From NCBI RefSeq assembly GCF_000350165.1, contig NZ_CAUI01000005.1:806001-870000 (forward strand): a stretch of 64,000 bases of DNA, in the 5' to 3' direction. Below are positions 34,797-43,006 of the stretch, one piece after another (position 1 is the first letter of the stretch; each line of letters opens with the position of its first letter). The notes under the pieces are model-generated. The model had not been told where the DNA came from and ran no database searches. It saw nothing but the letters and a program-made list of their open reading frames with translations. The translations under genes were made by a program, and so were the position numbers. The DNA is from Halanaerobium saccharolyticum subsp. saccharolyticum DSM 6643 (GTDB lineage: Bacteria > Bacillota > Halanaerobiia > Halanaerobiales > Halanaerobiaceae).

Positions 34797-35576
34797 ATGG
34801 TCAGACTAAATAAATCTGCATTACGAGTTACTGAAATATTATCATTAATTTCTAAATCACAAGAATCGTTAACAATATCTGAAGTAAGTACTACTTTAGA
34901 TATTCCCAAAAGCAGTACTTTTAATCTTCTATATACTTTAGTAGAAAAGGATTTTTTAGAAATTGATGATGATAAATTAAAAACCTTTAAGTTAGGATTA
35001 AAATCATTTGAGGTAGGCACTTCTTATTTGCAGGATAGAAAAGTATCTCAAGTAGCCGTTCCATTAGTTGAAAAATTAATGAGTGAAGTAAAAAATACTG
35101 TTTTTTTAGCAGTAGAGGATAAGAATGAACTTGTATATTTGAATAAATCTGAACCTTTAAATGAAGTAAGAACTACTGCTAAACTTGGTTCTAGAATGCC
35201 TATGTATTGCACCGGATTGGGAAAAGCAATACTTGCTACTTATTCTAATGAACATATAAAAACAAAATTTTCAAATGAAAATTTAAAAGCTGTCACTAAA
35301 TATACAATAACAAATATAAACGACTTGATAAAAGATTTAGAAATGATAAGATCTAGAGGTTATTCAATTGATAATAGAGAAAGTGAAGAAAAATTATTTT
35401 GCTTGGCAGCACCAATTTATGATTTCAGTGAAAAAGCAATCGCTACAATAAGTATAGCTACACTTTATTCTGAAATAACTGAAGATAAAATTGAAGAATA
35501 TAGTAGAAAAGTCAGAGAAACTGCTTTAAATATTTCAAGAAAATTAGGATTTATGAAAAAAGATTTATATTTTTAA
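34797..35576 (+). CDS. IclR family transcriptional regulator of the galactonate cluster
   Basis: The 259-residue protein has an N-terminal winged helix (LTISEVSTTLDIPKSSTFNL, about residues 28-47) and a C-terminal IclR effector domain containing KLGSRMPMYCTGLGKAILA and the conserved Cys (FCLAAPIYD). IclR proteins bind sugar-acid or aromatic effectors. Its position between two identical-type palindromes (34049-34062 and 35610-35623) makes it their likely ligand. It is probably a repressor released by galactonate or KDPGal. AAAGGAGA precedes the ATG. A sugar-acid kinase gene follows. Confidence 0.9.
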   Translation: MVRLNKSALRVTEILSLISKSQESLTISEVSTTLDIPKSSTFNLLYTLVEKDFLEIDDDKLKTFKLGLKSFEVGTSYLQDRKVSQVAVPLVEKLMSEVKNTVFLAVEDKNELVYLNKSEPLNEVRTTAKLGSRMPMYCTGLGKAILATYSNEHIKTKFSNENLKAVTKYTITNINDLIKDLEMIRSRGYSIDNRESEEKLFCLAAPIYDFSEKAIATISIATLYSEITEDKIEEYSRKVRETALNISRKLGFMKKDLYF

Positions 35577-35596
35577 AAGCAAATTATTTTATCTAA

Positions 35597-35642
35597 ATAT
35601 TGAACAACTTTCTCATATGTGAACATTGTTTTATATTATAAT
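35597..35642 (+). promoter_or_regulatory. Putative IclR-type operator, copy 2, with dgoK promoter
   Basis: TTCTCATATGTGAA (35610-35623), preceded by ATATTGAACAA, is the reverse complement of the palindrome at 34049-34062. TATAAT lies at 35637-35642, so the operator covers the -35 region and bound regulator would block RNA polymerase. Confidence 0.75.
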
Positions 35643-35674
35643 ATTCAGAAAATATAGAAAAAGGAGGAATGATT

Positions 35675-36661
35675 TTGAAAAATATATTAACTATAGATAC
35701 TGGAACAACGAATACCCGGGTAAAAATTTTTTTAGATGATAAAATAATTGCTAAAGCTGATAAAAAAATAGGAGTTCGAAATAACACTAATTTAAAAAAG
35801 AACCAAAAATTTAAGAAAGAGATAGATAATTTAATTACAAAGGTTTTATCAAAAGCTAATATAAAAAAGAAACAATTAGATTTGACTCTTGGAATTGGTA
35901 TGCTTTCCTCTGATATTGGCTTGTATGAAGTTCCTCATGTCTTTTTTCCAGCTGGTAAAGTTGAAATTGCTAAAGGAATTAAAAAAAAGAAAATCTTTGA
36001 TATTCCAATAAATTTTATTCCAGGAGTTAGAACAGCTATTGAAAATGTCACTTTAAATAACTGTGAGGAAGTAGATATGATGAGAGGAGAGGAAGCAGAA
36101 GTTTTTGGAATAGTTAAATATTTAAAATTACAGGGTCCATTGTTAATAATTTTACCTGGTTCACATACTAAATTTATTTTTTTAAATGACAAAAATAAAA
36201 TTAGTAAAAGTATCACTACTTTGGCAGGAGAATTAATAGCAGAATTAACTAATAACTCAATATTATCTAGTTCATTAGAAAGTACATTTGCGAAAAATAT
36301 AGAAAAAGATTTTTTACTAAAAGGAGCTGAGCTTTCAAATAAAATTGGTTCAAATAGATCCAGTTTTATTACTAGAATCTTAGAACAATTCGGTAGTAAT
36401 ACAGTTAATCAAAGAGCTAATTATTTATTGGGAACTATTTTAAGTAATGATTTATTAGCAGTTAAAAGTTATCAAGAATCAAATATGCATCATAAATTAC
36501 CTGTAGTTATTGGAGGGAATAATTTAATTAAAGATGCTTTTGGTCTTCTTATAAAGGAAGATGATTATTTTAAAACGGACCCTATAATTATTGAAGACAA
36601 TATAATAAAAAATATGTCATCAATTGGAGCTATTGAAATTGCTAAAAATTTAAATTTATAA
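35675..36661 (+). CDS. dgoK: 2-dehydro-3-deoxygalactonokinase
   Basis: The 328-residue protein of the DgoK family carries the ATP-binding start TIDTGTTNTRVKIF, GIGMLSSDIGLYEVPH, MRGEEAEVFGI, LPGSHTKFI and a terminal glycine-rich loop PVVIGGNNLIKDAF. It phosphorylates 2-keto-3-deoxy-galactonate (step 2 of the De Ley-Doudoroff pathway). ATG 35669 lies one base after AAGGAGG, too close; TTG 35675 has 7-base spacing and is preferred. It follows an IclR operator and precedes the transporter, dgoD and dgoA. Together these make the assignment strong. Confidence 0.88.
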   Translation: MKNILTIDTGTTNTRVKIFLDDKIIAKADKKIGVRNNTNLKKNQKFKKEIDNLITKVLSKANIKKKQLDLTLGIGMLSSDIGLYEVPHVFFPAGKVEIAKGIKKKKIFDIPINFIPGVRTAIENVTLNNCEEVDMMRGEEAEVFGIVKYLKLQGPLLIILPGSHTKFIFLNDKNKISKSITTLAGELIAELTNNSILSSSLESTFAKNIEKDFLLKGAELSNKIGSNRSSFITRILEQFGSNTVNQRANYLLGTILSNDLLAVKSYQESNMHHKLPVVIGGNNLIKDAFGLLIKEDDYFKTDPIIIEDNIIKNMSSIGAIEIAKNLNL

Positions 36662-36780
36662 ATTTTATTAACTACTAAATTTTTTAATAGGGAGGTGACT
36701 GTAAATCATAATTAAATTAAAAGTAGTTTAAAAAGTAAAATTATTAGAAAAAGTCAAAATTTATAAGGGGGATATTAATA

Positions 36781-37872
36781 ATGAGAAAAATATTTTCTTT
36801 GGTGTTGGTAACAATTTTTTTGGTAAGTATGATTACTATTTCTGTATCTGCGCAAGAAAGTGATTTTTTTAAAAAGAATATTGAAAATCAAGGAATTAAA
36901 GAAAATGGAGAACCTTTACAAGTAGGGATAACTGTAGCAGAAATGGCAAGTGAATTTATAGTTTCATTACAACAATATTCTAAATGGATGTTAGAAGAAG
37001 CAGGGGCAGAAGTTACAGTTTCTAATCCAAACTATGATGTAAATAAACAGATGTCTCAAATAGAAGATTTTATTCAAACTGGTAAAGATGTAATTATTAT
37101 TCAGGCTACTGACAGTGAAGCTATTGCACCTGCAGTAAAAAAAGCAAATGAAGCTAATATACCAGTTATAGCAATTGTTAGACCTATACATGGTGAAGAT
37201 ATTACAGTAAATATGACCACATATGGTGATGATCAATTAATGGGTAAAAAAGCAGCACAGGTTCTTGTAGAAGAATTTGAGGAAAATAATGTTGAAAATG
37301 CTAAAATAGCAACTGTTCAGGGAGATTTAGCTACTGCAAACGCAAGAGGAAGATCCGATGGATTTACAAATGAAATAGCAAAATATGATAATATAGAAAT
37401 AGTAAGTCAGAGAGCAAGTGAATGGAAACCAGAAAAAGCAATGGCCGCTATTACTGATGTTTTAAATGCTCATCCTGATTTAGACGGAGTCTTCAGTCAT
37501 AATGATGGAATGGTTCCTGGAGTAATTTCTGCATTAAAACAATCTGGAAAACCTATTTCTCAAGAAGCTGACGGACATGTAACCATAGTATCTGTAGATG
37601 GTTCCCCATATGCTTTGGAGCAAATTCGCGAAGGAAATTTAAAAGCTTCAGTTGAATATTCTCCTTTAATGATGGCAACTATAGCTGTAAAAGGTTCATT
37701 AACCCGAGTAGCAAAAGGGTTACCACTTAATGAGGAAGTAGTTCAATTTGAGCCAATAGTAATAACAAAAGAAAATGTTGATTCTCAGAAATTATGGGGT
37801 AATTTTGACGTATCTTCAGAAACAATATGGCCTATGACAGAGGGAATTTGGAACAATTACCTAAATTATTAA
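36781..37872 (+). CDS. Ribose-type ABC transporter substrate-binding protein
   Basis: The 363-residue lipoprotein-less secreted binding protein has a signal peptide, MRKIFSLVLVTIFLVSMITI and VSAQ. It has the periplasmic-binding-protein-like (RbsB) fold: LQVGITVAEMASEFIVSLQQ, DVIIIQATDSEAIAPAVKKA, DGVFSHNDGMVPGVISAL and VTIVSVDGSPYALEQIREG. It binds a sugar or sugar acid outside the membrane for the following ATPase and permease. It is separated from them by a strong hairpin. Given its neighbours the ligand is likely galactonate or its precursor. Confidence 0.88.
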   Translation: MRKIFSLVLVTIFLVSMITISVSAQESDFFKKNIENQGIKENGEPLQVGITVAEMASEFIVSLQQYSKWMLEEAGAEVTVSNPNYDVNKQMSQIEDFIQTGKDVIIIQATDSEAIAPAVKKANEANIPVIAIVRPIHGEDITVNMTTYGDDQLMGKKAAQVLVEEFEENNVENAKIATVQGDLATANARGRSDGFTNEIAKYDNIEIVSQRASEWKPEKAMAAITDVLNAHPDLDGVFSHNDGMVPGVISALKQSGKPISQEADGHVTIVSVDGSPYALEQIREGNLKASVEYSPLMMATIAVKGSLTRVAKGLPLNEEVVQFEPIVITKENVDSQKLWGNFDVSSETIWPMTEGIWNNYLNY

Positions 37873-37879
37873 AATTAAT

Positions 37880-37910
37880 AAGGGATGCATTAGTAACTAA
37901 TGCATCCCTT
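37880..37910 (+). terminator. Intra-operon stem-loop between binding protein and ABC ATPase
   Basis: A perfect 13-bp stem (AAGGGATGCATTA at 37880-37892, loop GTAAC, TAATGCATCCCTT at 37898-37910) has no long U-tract. It more likely stabilises the upstream mRNA or acts as a partial attenuator, giving more binding protein than ATPase. Confidence 0.7.
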
Positions 37911-37929
37911 TAAAATAGGGTGATATTAT

Positions 37930-39432
37930 ATGGAGAATAAATTATTAAAACTTGAAAAAATTTCGAAAAGTTTTGGTGGAGTTCAGGCATTAGATAAAGT
38001 TGATTTTGATGTAAATAAAGGAGAGATACATGGTTTACTGGGGGAGAATGGGGCTGGTAAATCTACTTTAATGAAAATTATAAGTGGAGCACTTAACCAG
38101 GATGAAGGCAAGATAAAATTAGAAGATGAGGAAGTAAAATTGAAGTCACCTTTAGATGCAGAAAATAGAGGTATAGCAATGGTTTATCAGGAATTGAATT
38201 TGCTTAATGATCTAAGTGTTACAGAAAATATTTTTATTTCTGAATTCAATCAGAAAAATTATGGGAAAATAAATTGGAAAGATCTATATAAAAGAGCGGA
38301 AAATGAAATGAAAAAGCTAGAAGTAAATATTGATGTTAGAAAAAAAATAAAAGAAATTAGTGTAGCCGAACAACAAATTGTTGCTATTATAAGAGCTTTA
38401 GTTTCTGAAAGTAAAATTTTAATAATGGATGAACCAACTTCTGCTTTATCATTAAAAGATATCGAGTTTTTATTAGAATTTTTACAAAAATTAAAAGAAA
38501 AAGGTTATTCTATTATTTTTATAACTCATAAATTAGATGAAGTTCTAGAAATAACAGATAGAATAACTGTTTTAAGAAATGGAAAAAAAATTAAGAATTT
38601 AAAAACTGATCAAACCGATGAAAATGAATTATCTAAATTAATTATAGGACGCTCAGTAGAGAATATTTATCCAAAAATAAATCAAAATAGAGGTAAAAAA
38701 TTATTAGAATTAAATGATATTAGTTTAAAAAATAAATTGAAAAATATTTCTTTTAGTCTGTTTGAGGGTGAAATACTTGGAATAGTTGGATTATTGGGTG
38801 CAGGAAAAACTGAGATAGGAAAAACAATATTAGGAGCATATAAAAGAAAAGAGGTTACAGGAGATATTTATTTTAATGAAGAAAAAATATTTAATAAAAA
38901 TCCTCATCAAGCTATAGAAAGAGGGATTGGTTTTGTACCTGAAGATAGATCTTCTGAGGGTTTACTTACTAAACAGGATGTGAAGTTTAATATTTCTTTA
39001 AGTGCTTTAAAAGAAATTTCTGAAAAGAAAATTATTAAAAATAACAAAGAAAAAAAACTAGTAAAAAATTTAGTAAATAAATTACAAATTAAGTGTTCTT
39101 CTATTAATCAAAAAGTAACAGATTTAAGTGGTGGTAATCAGCAGAAAGTTGTATTATCAAAATGGCTGGCCAATCAATCAAAAATAATTATTTTTGATGA
39201 ACCGACTCGCGGTATAGACGTTGGAGCAAAAATTGAAGTTTATAACTTTTTTAAAGAGTTATTAGATATGGGAGTAGGTATTTTACTTTTATCTTCTGAA
39301 GTGCCTGAAATTCATGGTATAGCTGATAGAATTTTAGTATTAAATAATGGCCAAATAACAAATGAGCAAAACAAGTCTGAAGTTTCAAAAGATGAGTTGC
39401 AAAAATTAGTTATGGCAGGGGGGTTAAAGTAA
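37930..39432 (+). CDS. Ribose-type sugar ABC transporter ATP-binding protein (two ABC domains)
   Basis: The 500-residue protein has two ABC cassettes. The first has Walker A GENGAGKSTLMK, signature-like ISVAEQQIVAIIRAL and Walker B ILIMDEPTSAL. The second has GLLGAGKTEIGK, signature LSGGNQQKVVLSKWL and IIIFDEPTRGIDVG. This is the RbsA/MglA layout. It energises uptake of the ligand delivered by the binding protein at 36781. The stop overlaps the permease start (TAATG). Confidence 0.93.
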   Translation: MENKLLKLEKISKSFGGVQALDKVDFDVNKGEIHGLLGENGAGKSTLMKIISGALNQDEGKIKLEDEEVKLKSPLDAENRGIAMVYQELNLLNDLSVTENIFISEFNQKNYGKINWKDLYKRAENEMKKLEVNIDVRKKIKEISVAEQQIVAIIRALVSESKILIMDEPTSALSLKDIEFLLEFLQKLKEKGYSIIFITHKLDEVLEITDRITVLRNGKKIKNLKTDQTDENELSKLIIGRSVENIYPKINQNRGKKLLELNDISLKNKLKNISFSLFEGEILGIVGLLGAGKTEIGKTILGAYKRKEVTGDIYFNEEKIFNKNPHQAIERGIGFVPEDRSSEGLLTKQDVKFNISLSALKEISEKKIIKNNKEKKLVKNLVNKLQIKCSSINQKVTDLSGGNQQKVVLSKWLANQSKIIIFDEPTRGIDVGAKIEVYNFFKELLDMGVGILLLSSEVPEIHGIADRILVLNNGQITNEQNKSEVSKDELQKLVMAGGLK

Positions 39433-40397
39433 TGAATAATGTTTCAAAAAAATTCAAAGAGGTAGTTCAATCTGAATTTGCTATTTTATTTATTTTAATT
39501 GGGATTGGTATTGTTGTTTCTTTTCTTTCTCCACACTTTCTAACTGTAAATAATATTCTAAATATATTACAAAGATCTGCCATTATAGGTGTGGTAGCTT
39601 TAGGAATGACATTTGTAATTTTAACAGGTGGGATTGATTTATCTGTTGGAGGCCAGGTAGTTCTTATTGGTATGGTTGGGGCCATGATGATGGTAAATGG
39701 CATGAGTATGATACTTGCAGTAATAATGATGATAGGGTTGGGCATCATTTTAGGAGCAATAAATGGTTTTAACGTTTCAGTATTAAAATTACCACCCTTT
39801 ATTGCTACTTTAGCCATGATGAACATATCAAGGGGTTTGTCTTTATATATAAGTAAAGGTAAAACTATTTTTGGACTTCCTAGTTCATATGAATTTTTTG
39901 GTTTAGCAAGAATTTTTAAAATACCAGTGGCTATATATATTTACGGATTACTATTTATAGCAACTTATTATATTTTAAATTATACAACATTTGGGAGAAA
40001 AGTTTATGCTTCTGGTAGTAATAAAAAGGCAGCCTGGCTGTCAGGTATAGAAGTGAATAAAATTAAATTTTTTGTATATATAGTTAACGGTATTATGGCT
40101 TCTGTTGCAGCCATTATATTAACATCAAAATTAACTGCTGCTCCAGGAACTATGGGAGAAGGTTTAGAACTAGATGCTATAGCTTCTGTTGTTATTGGAG
40201 GGACTAGTTTATTTGGTGGCGAAGGTAATATTGCAGGTACAGTAGTAGGTACTTTAATTATTGTTACGATTGGAAATGCTATGAATCTTTTAGCAGTTTC
40301 ACCATTTTTGCAAAGTGTAATTAAAGGATTAGTAATACTTTTTGCTATTATTCTTGATATGTGGAGAAAAGGATATATAGGTAATAAAAATGTATAA
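39432..40397 (+). CDS. Ribose-type ABC transporter permease
   Basis: The 321-residue integral membrane protein has about ten helices. The family motif GGIDLSVGG is near residue 67, SGIEVNKIKFFVYIVNGIMA follows, and VIGGTSLFGGEGNIAGTVVG is the conserved cytoplasmic loop that contacts the ATPase. It forms the channel of the RbsABC-type importer. Translationally coupled to the ATPase. Confidence 0.93.
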   Translation: MNNVSKKFKEVVQSEFAILFILIGIGIVVSFLSPHFLTVNNILNILQRSAIIGVVALGMTFVILTGGIDLSVGGQVVLIGMVGAMMMVNGMSMILAVIMMIGLGIILGAINGFNVSVLKLPPFIATLAMMNISRGLSLYISKGKTIFGLPSSYEFFGLARIFKIPVAIYIYGLLFIATYYILNYTTFGRKVYASGSNKKAAWLSGIEVNKIKFFVYIVNGIMASVAAIILTSKLTAAPGTMGEGLELDAIASVVIGGTSLFGGEGNIAGTVVGTLIIVTIGNAMNLLAVSPFLQSVIKGLVILFAIILDMWRKGYIGNKNV

Positions 40398-40423
40398 TAT
40401 CTTAATTAAGGTAGGGGAATAAA

Positions 40424-41569
40424 ATGAAAATTACTAAAATAGAGCTATATAAAGTGCCTCCAAGATGGCTTTTTTTAAAAATGATAACTGATAAAGGTAT
40501 TATTGGGTGGGGGGAGCCTGTTATTGAAGGAAGAGCTGAAACTGTTAAATCAGCTGTATTAGAAATGAGTGATTATTTAATTGGAAAAGATCCTTTAAAA
40601 ATTGAAGATCACTGGCAAAAACTTTACAGAGGGGGCTTCTATAGAGGTGGACCAATTTTAATGAGCGCTATTTCAGGAATTGATCAGGCATTATGGGATA
40701 TTAAAGGAAAATATTATGATGCACCAATTTATGAATTTTTGGGTGGAAAAGCCAGAAATAAAATAAAAGTTTATTCCTGGATAGGAGGAGATAGACCTGA
40801 AAATGTTGCTGAAGAAGCTGAAAAAAAATTAAAACAGGGTTTTCAAGCCATTAAAATGAATGCTTCAGAAGAAATGCATTATATTGATGATTATGATAAA
40901 GTTGAAAATGTTATAAAAAGAGTAGAAGCAGTTAGAAAAAAAACTAATAAAAATTTTGGTATTGCAGTAGATTTTCATGGAAGAGTTCATAGAGCAATGG
41001 CAAAAGTCCTTTTTAAAAAATTAGCTGATTATAATCTTATGTTTATTGAAGAACCAATATTATCAGAAAACCTTGAATCTTTAAATCAATTAACTAGTTA
41101 TGGAATTCCTATTGCATTAGGAGAAAGATTATTTAGTAGATGGGATTTTAAAGATGTAATAAGTAATGGCAATGTGGATATATTACAGCCTGATTTATCT
41201 CATGCTGGCGGGATTTCAGAAGTGAAAAAAATTGCAACAATGGCAGAGGCGTATGATATAGCAATAGCTCCTCATTGTCCCTTAGGACCTGTTAGCTTAG
41301 CTGCTGCAATTCAAGTTGACACCTGCACTCCTAATGTTTTCATTCAAGAACAAAGTTTAGGAATTCATTATAACAAAGGCAATGACTTGTTAGATTATAT
41401 TAACAATAAAAAAATTTTTAAATATAATGATGGATATTTAGAAATACCCCAAAAGTCTGGATTGGGTATAAGTATTAATGAAGAAAAAGTTAAACAAATG
41501 GCTAGTCAAGGTCATGATTGGAAAAATCCAATTTGGCGAAATAAAGATGGTACTATAGCAGAATGGTAA
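40424..41569 (+). CDS. dgoD: D-galactonate dehydratase
   Basis: The 381-residue enolase-superfamily (mandelate racemase subgroup) enzyme strongly resembles DgoD along its length: KITKIELYKVPPRWLFLK, ITDKGIIGWGEPVIEGRAE and LYRGGFYRGGPILMSAISGI. Catalytic features are VDFHGR (metal Asp and His), FIEEPI, ALGERL (metal Glu) and APHCPLGP (catalytic His). It dehydrates galactonate to 2-keto-3-deoxygalactonate. It has AGGTAGGGG upstream. It lies between the transporter and the KDPGal aldolase. Confidence 0.92.
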   Translation: MKITKIELYKVPPRWLFLKMITDKGIIGWGEPVIEGRAETVKSAVLEMSDYLIGKDPLKIEDHWQKLYRGGFYRGGPILMSAISGIDQALWDIKGKYYDAPIYEFLGGKARNKIKVYSWIGGDRPENVAEEAEKKLKQGFQAIKMNASEEMHYIDDYDKVENVIKRVEAVRKKTNKNFGIAVDFHGRVHRAMAKVLFKKLADYNLMFIEEPILSENLESLNQLTSYGIPIALGERLFSRWDFKDVISNGNVDILQPDLSHAGGISEVKKIATMAEAYDIAIAPHCPLGPVSLAAAIQVDTCTPNVFIQEQSLGIHYNKGNDLLDYINNKKIFKYNDGYLEIPQKSGLGISINEEKVKQMASQGHDWKNPIWRNKDGTIAEW

Positions 41570-41592
41570 GTATATTATAGGGGTGAATATAT

Positions 41593-42228
41593 ATGAATAA
41601 AAAATCAGATATTATAAAATCAATAAAAGATAATAAAATTATAGCTATTATTCGAGGTGTTGATAATAGTAATCAAGCTCTCGAAGTAGTTCAATCTCTT
41701 TATGAAGGAGGAATAAAATTAGTAGAAGTAGCCTTTAATACAAATAATGCTGAAAAAATTATAGAAAGTATTGATAAAAAATTTGGTGATTCTATGCATA
41801 TTGGGGCAGGAACTGTACTTGATAGTGAAACTGCAAAGACAGCAATTCAAGCAGGATCAGACTTTATTCTTAGTCCTATTGTAAATAAAGAAATGATTCA
41901 TTGTTGTAATCGATATGGAAAAGTATCTATCCCTGGTGCAGCTACGCCAACTGAAGTTATTAATGCAATGAATGAAGGAGCAGACTTAATAAAATTTTTT
42001 CCGGCTGAAGCTTCTGGTGTTAAGTATATGAAAAGTTTACAGGGTCCCTTAGATCACGTTGAATTTATAGCAGTAGGAGGCGTTAATTTAAATAATATAA
42101 ATGAATTTTTAAATAGTGGAGCAGTTGCAGTAGGAATAGGAAGTTCTTTGATTAATAATGAAGATGTAAAAAATAATAATTATGCGACTATTACTGAAAA
42201 AGCTAAGAATTTTATTGAAATAATTTAA
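41593..42228 (+). CDS. dgoA: 2-dehydro-3-deoxy-6-phosphogalactonate (KDPG/KDPGal) aldolase
   Basis: The 211-residue class I aldolase has KIIAIIRGVD (catalytic-site Arg), LVEVAFNT with the active-site Glu, HIGAGTVLD, and the Schiff-base lysine in ADLIKFFPAEASG. FIAVGGVNLNNI and AVGIGSSLI form the phosphate site. It cleaves KDPGal to pyruvate and glyceraldehyde-3-phosphate. Sequence alone cannot separate KDPG from KDPGal use, but adjacency to dgoD and dgoK supports dgoA. It is directly followed, without a gap, by a truncated DUF2202 pseudogene. Confidence 0.88.
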   Translation: MNKKSDIIKSIKDNKIIAIIRGVDNSNQALEVVQSLYEGGIKLVEVAFNTNNAEKIIESIDKKFGDSMHIGAGTVLDSETAKTAIQAGSDFILSPIVNKEMIHCCNRYGKVSIPGAATPTEVINAMNEGADLIKFFPAEASGVKYMKSLQGPLDHVEFIAVGGVNLNNINEFLNSGAVAVGIGSSLINNEDVKNNNYATITEKAKNFIEII

Positions 42229-42516
42229 CTAATCATATTATTAACTTCAGCTGCAGGCATTATCATGGCACAGAGACCGAGAAATGGTATTCACAGTCCA
42301 GAAAATATCGTAAATAACTATCCAGTATTTGAACTTAGCGAAAAACAAATAGCAGATTTAGAATTCATGTTTTAGGAAGAAAATCTGACCAGAGATTTAT
42401 ATGCTCGCTTAGCTGAAGAATGGAGTCTGCTCGCTTTTGAGAACATCTCCCAATCAGAAGCACAGCAATGGCAGTCTTAGCAGCTTTATTATGATAAATA
42501 TAAGTTAAAATACTAA
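42229..42516 (+). pseudogene. 5'-truncated DUF2202 (ferritin-like) gene with two in-frame TAG stops
   Basis: In frame directly after the dgoA stop, the DNA reads LIILLTSAAGIIMAQRPRNG, the rest of a signal peptide. It continues with FELSEKQIADLEFMF, a TAG, EENLTRDLYARLAEEW, ISQSEAQQWQS, a second TAG and QLYYDKYKL, then TAA. This is the DUF2202 pattern (LEFM..EEKLARD, SEQ.H). Both TAGs sit where CAG (Gln) is expected. The N-terminal start and upstream region have been replaced by the dgo block, so the gene was cut by that insertion. A terminator follows at 42571. Confidence 0.78.
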
Positions 42517-42570
42517 TAACAGACCAAATCATATTGAAAATAGAAAGTAATATAAGAATAAATTTAAGAG

Positions 42571-42603
42571 GAGCCTCTAGTTGATAACTGGAAGGCTCTT
42601 TTT
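42571..42603 (+). terminator. Rho-independent terminator after dgo block/DUF2202 relic
   Basis: GAGCCTCTAG (42571-42580) pairs with CTGGAAGGCTC (42588-42598; one bulged A) and is followed by TTTTT. Confidence 0.75.
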
Positions 42604-42718
42604 CTTGTTATTTCAGATAGCTTAGAATTTAGAAATTATTTAATTACCCGATCTTCTGTGATATAATTTAAGTAGTTTAAATTATAGATAAATTAATATT
42701 AAAAGATTTTCAAGTATT

Positions 42719-42775
42719 CTGATCCAGACAACTAAATAAGGTAAGAGATGATTTAAATTTGGATGAACTTAAGGA
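42719..42775 (+). pseudogene. Decayed copy of the 5' end of the DUF6933/pRiA4b gene
   Basis: The stretch can be read LIQTTK then, after a frameshift, VRDDLNLDELKE. This matches LIQATNKLRDELNLKELK at the start of the intact gene at 43007. The AAGGAGG that serves the next gene (42784) lies at the end of this relic. Confidence 0.7.
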
Positions 42776-42783
42776 GGCTAATT

Positions 42784-42981
42784 GTGACTTGCAAATGGTA
42801 TCCAGTCTGTCCAATGAAAAGATTTTATGAGGCTGGTGAAATAGATAAAAAGTGGGTTGAAAACTACTGTCATGGTCAAAATAAAAGCTGTCATCGTTAT
42901 CAAATGGAAGAAAAAGGAGAATATCACCCTGATAATATGCTGCCTGATGGCAGTATTAACCAGAATTTAAGCTGTAAATAA
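42784..42981 (+). CDS. Small cysteine-rich conserved protein
   Basis: The 65-residue protein starts at GTG 42784, 6 bases after AAGGAGG (an ATG at 42763 precedes the site and is rejected). It has TCKWYPVCPMKRFYEAG, WVENYCHGQNKSCHRYQMEE and a terminal Cys. Six cysteines and three His suggest a metal site. I recall similar short proteins in other bacteria, without an established function. It sits between a relic and the intact copy of the DUF6933 gene start. Confidence 0.7.
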   Translation: MTCKWYPVCPMKRFYEAGEIDKKWVENYCHGQNKSCHRYQMEEKGEYHPDNMLPDGSINQNLSCK

Positions 42982-43006
42982 AAATATAAATAAAGGATTG
43001 ATAATT

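Noticed and set aside
42229-42516. Pyrrolysine-type TAG read-through in the DUF2202 frame
   Set aside because: Pyrrolysine use is known in some Halanaerobiales, but no pyl genes are seen here, DUF2202 proteins are not known to use it, and the gene is also truncated at its 5' end, so simple decay is more likely.
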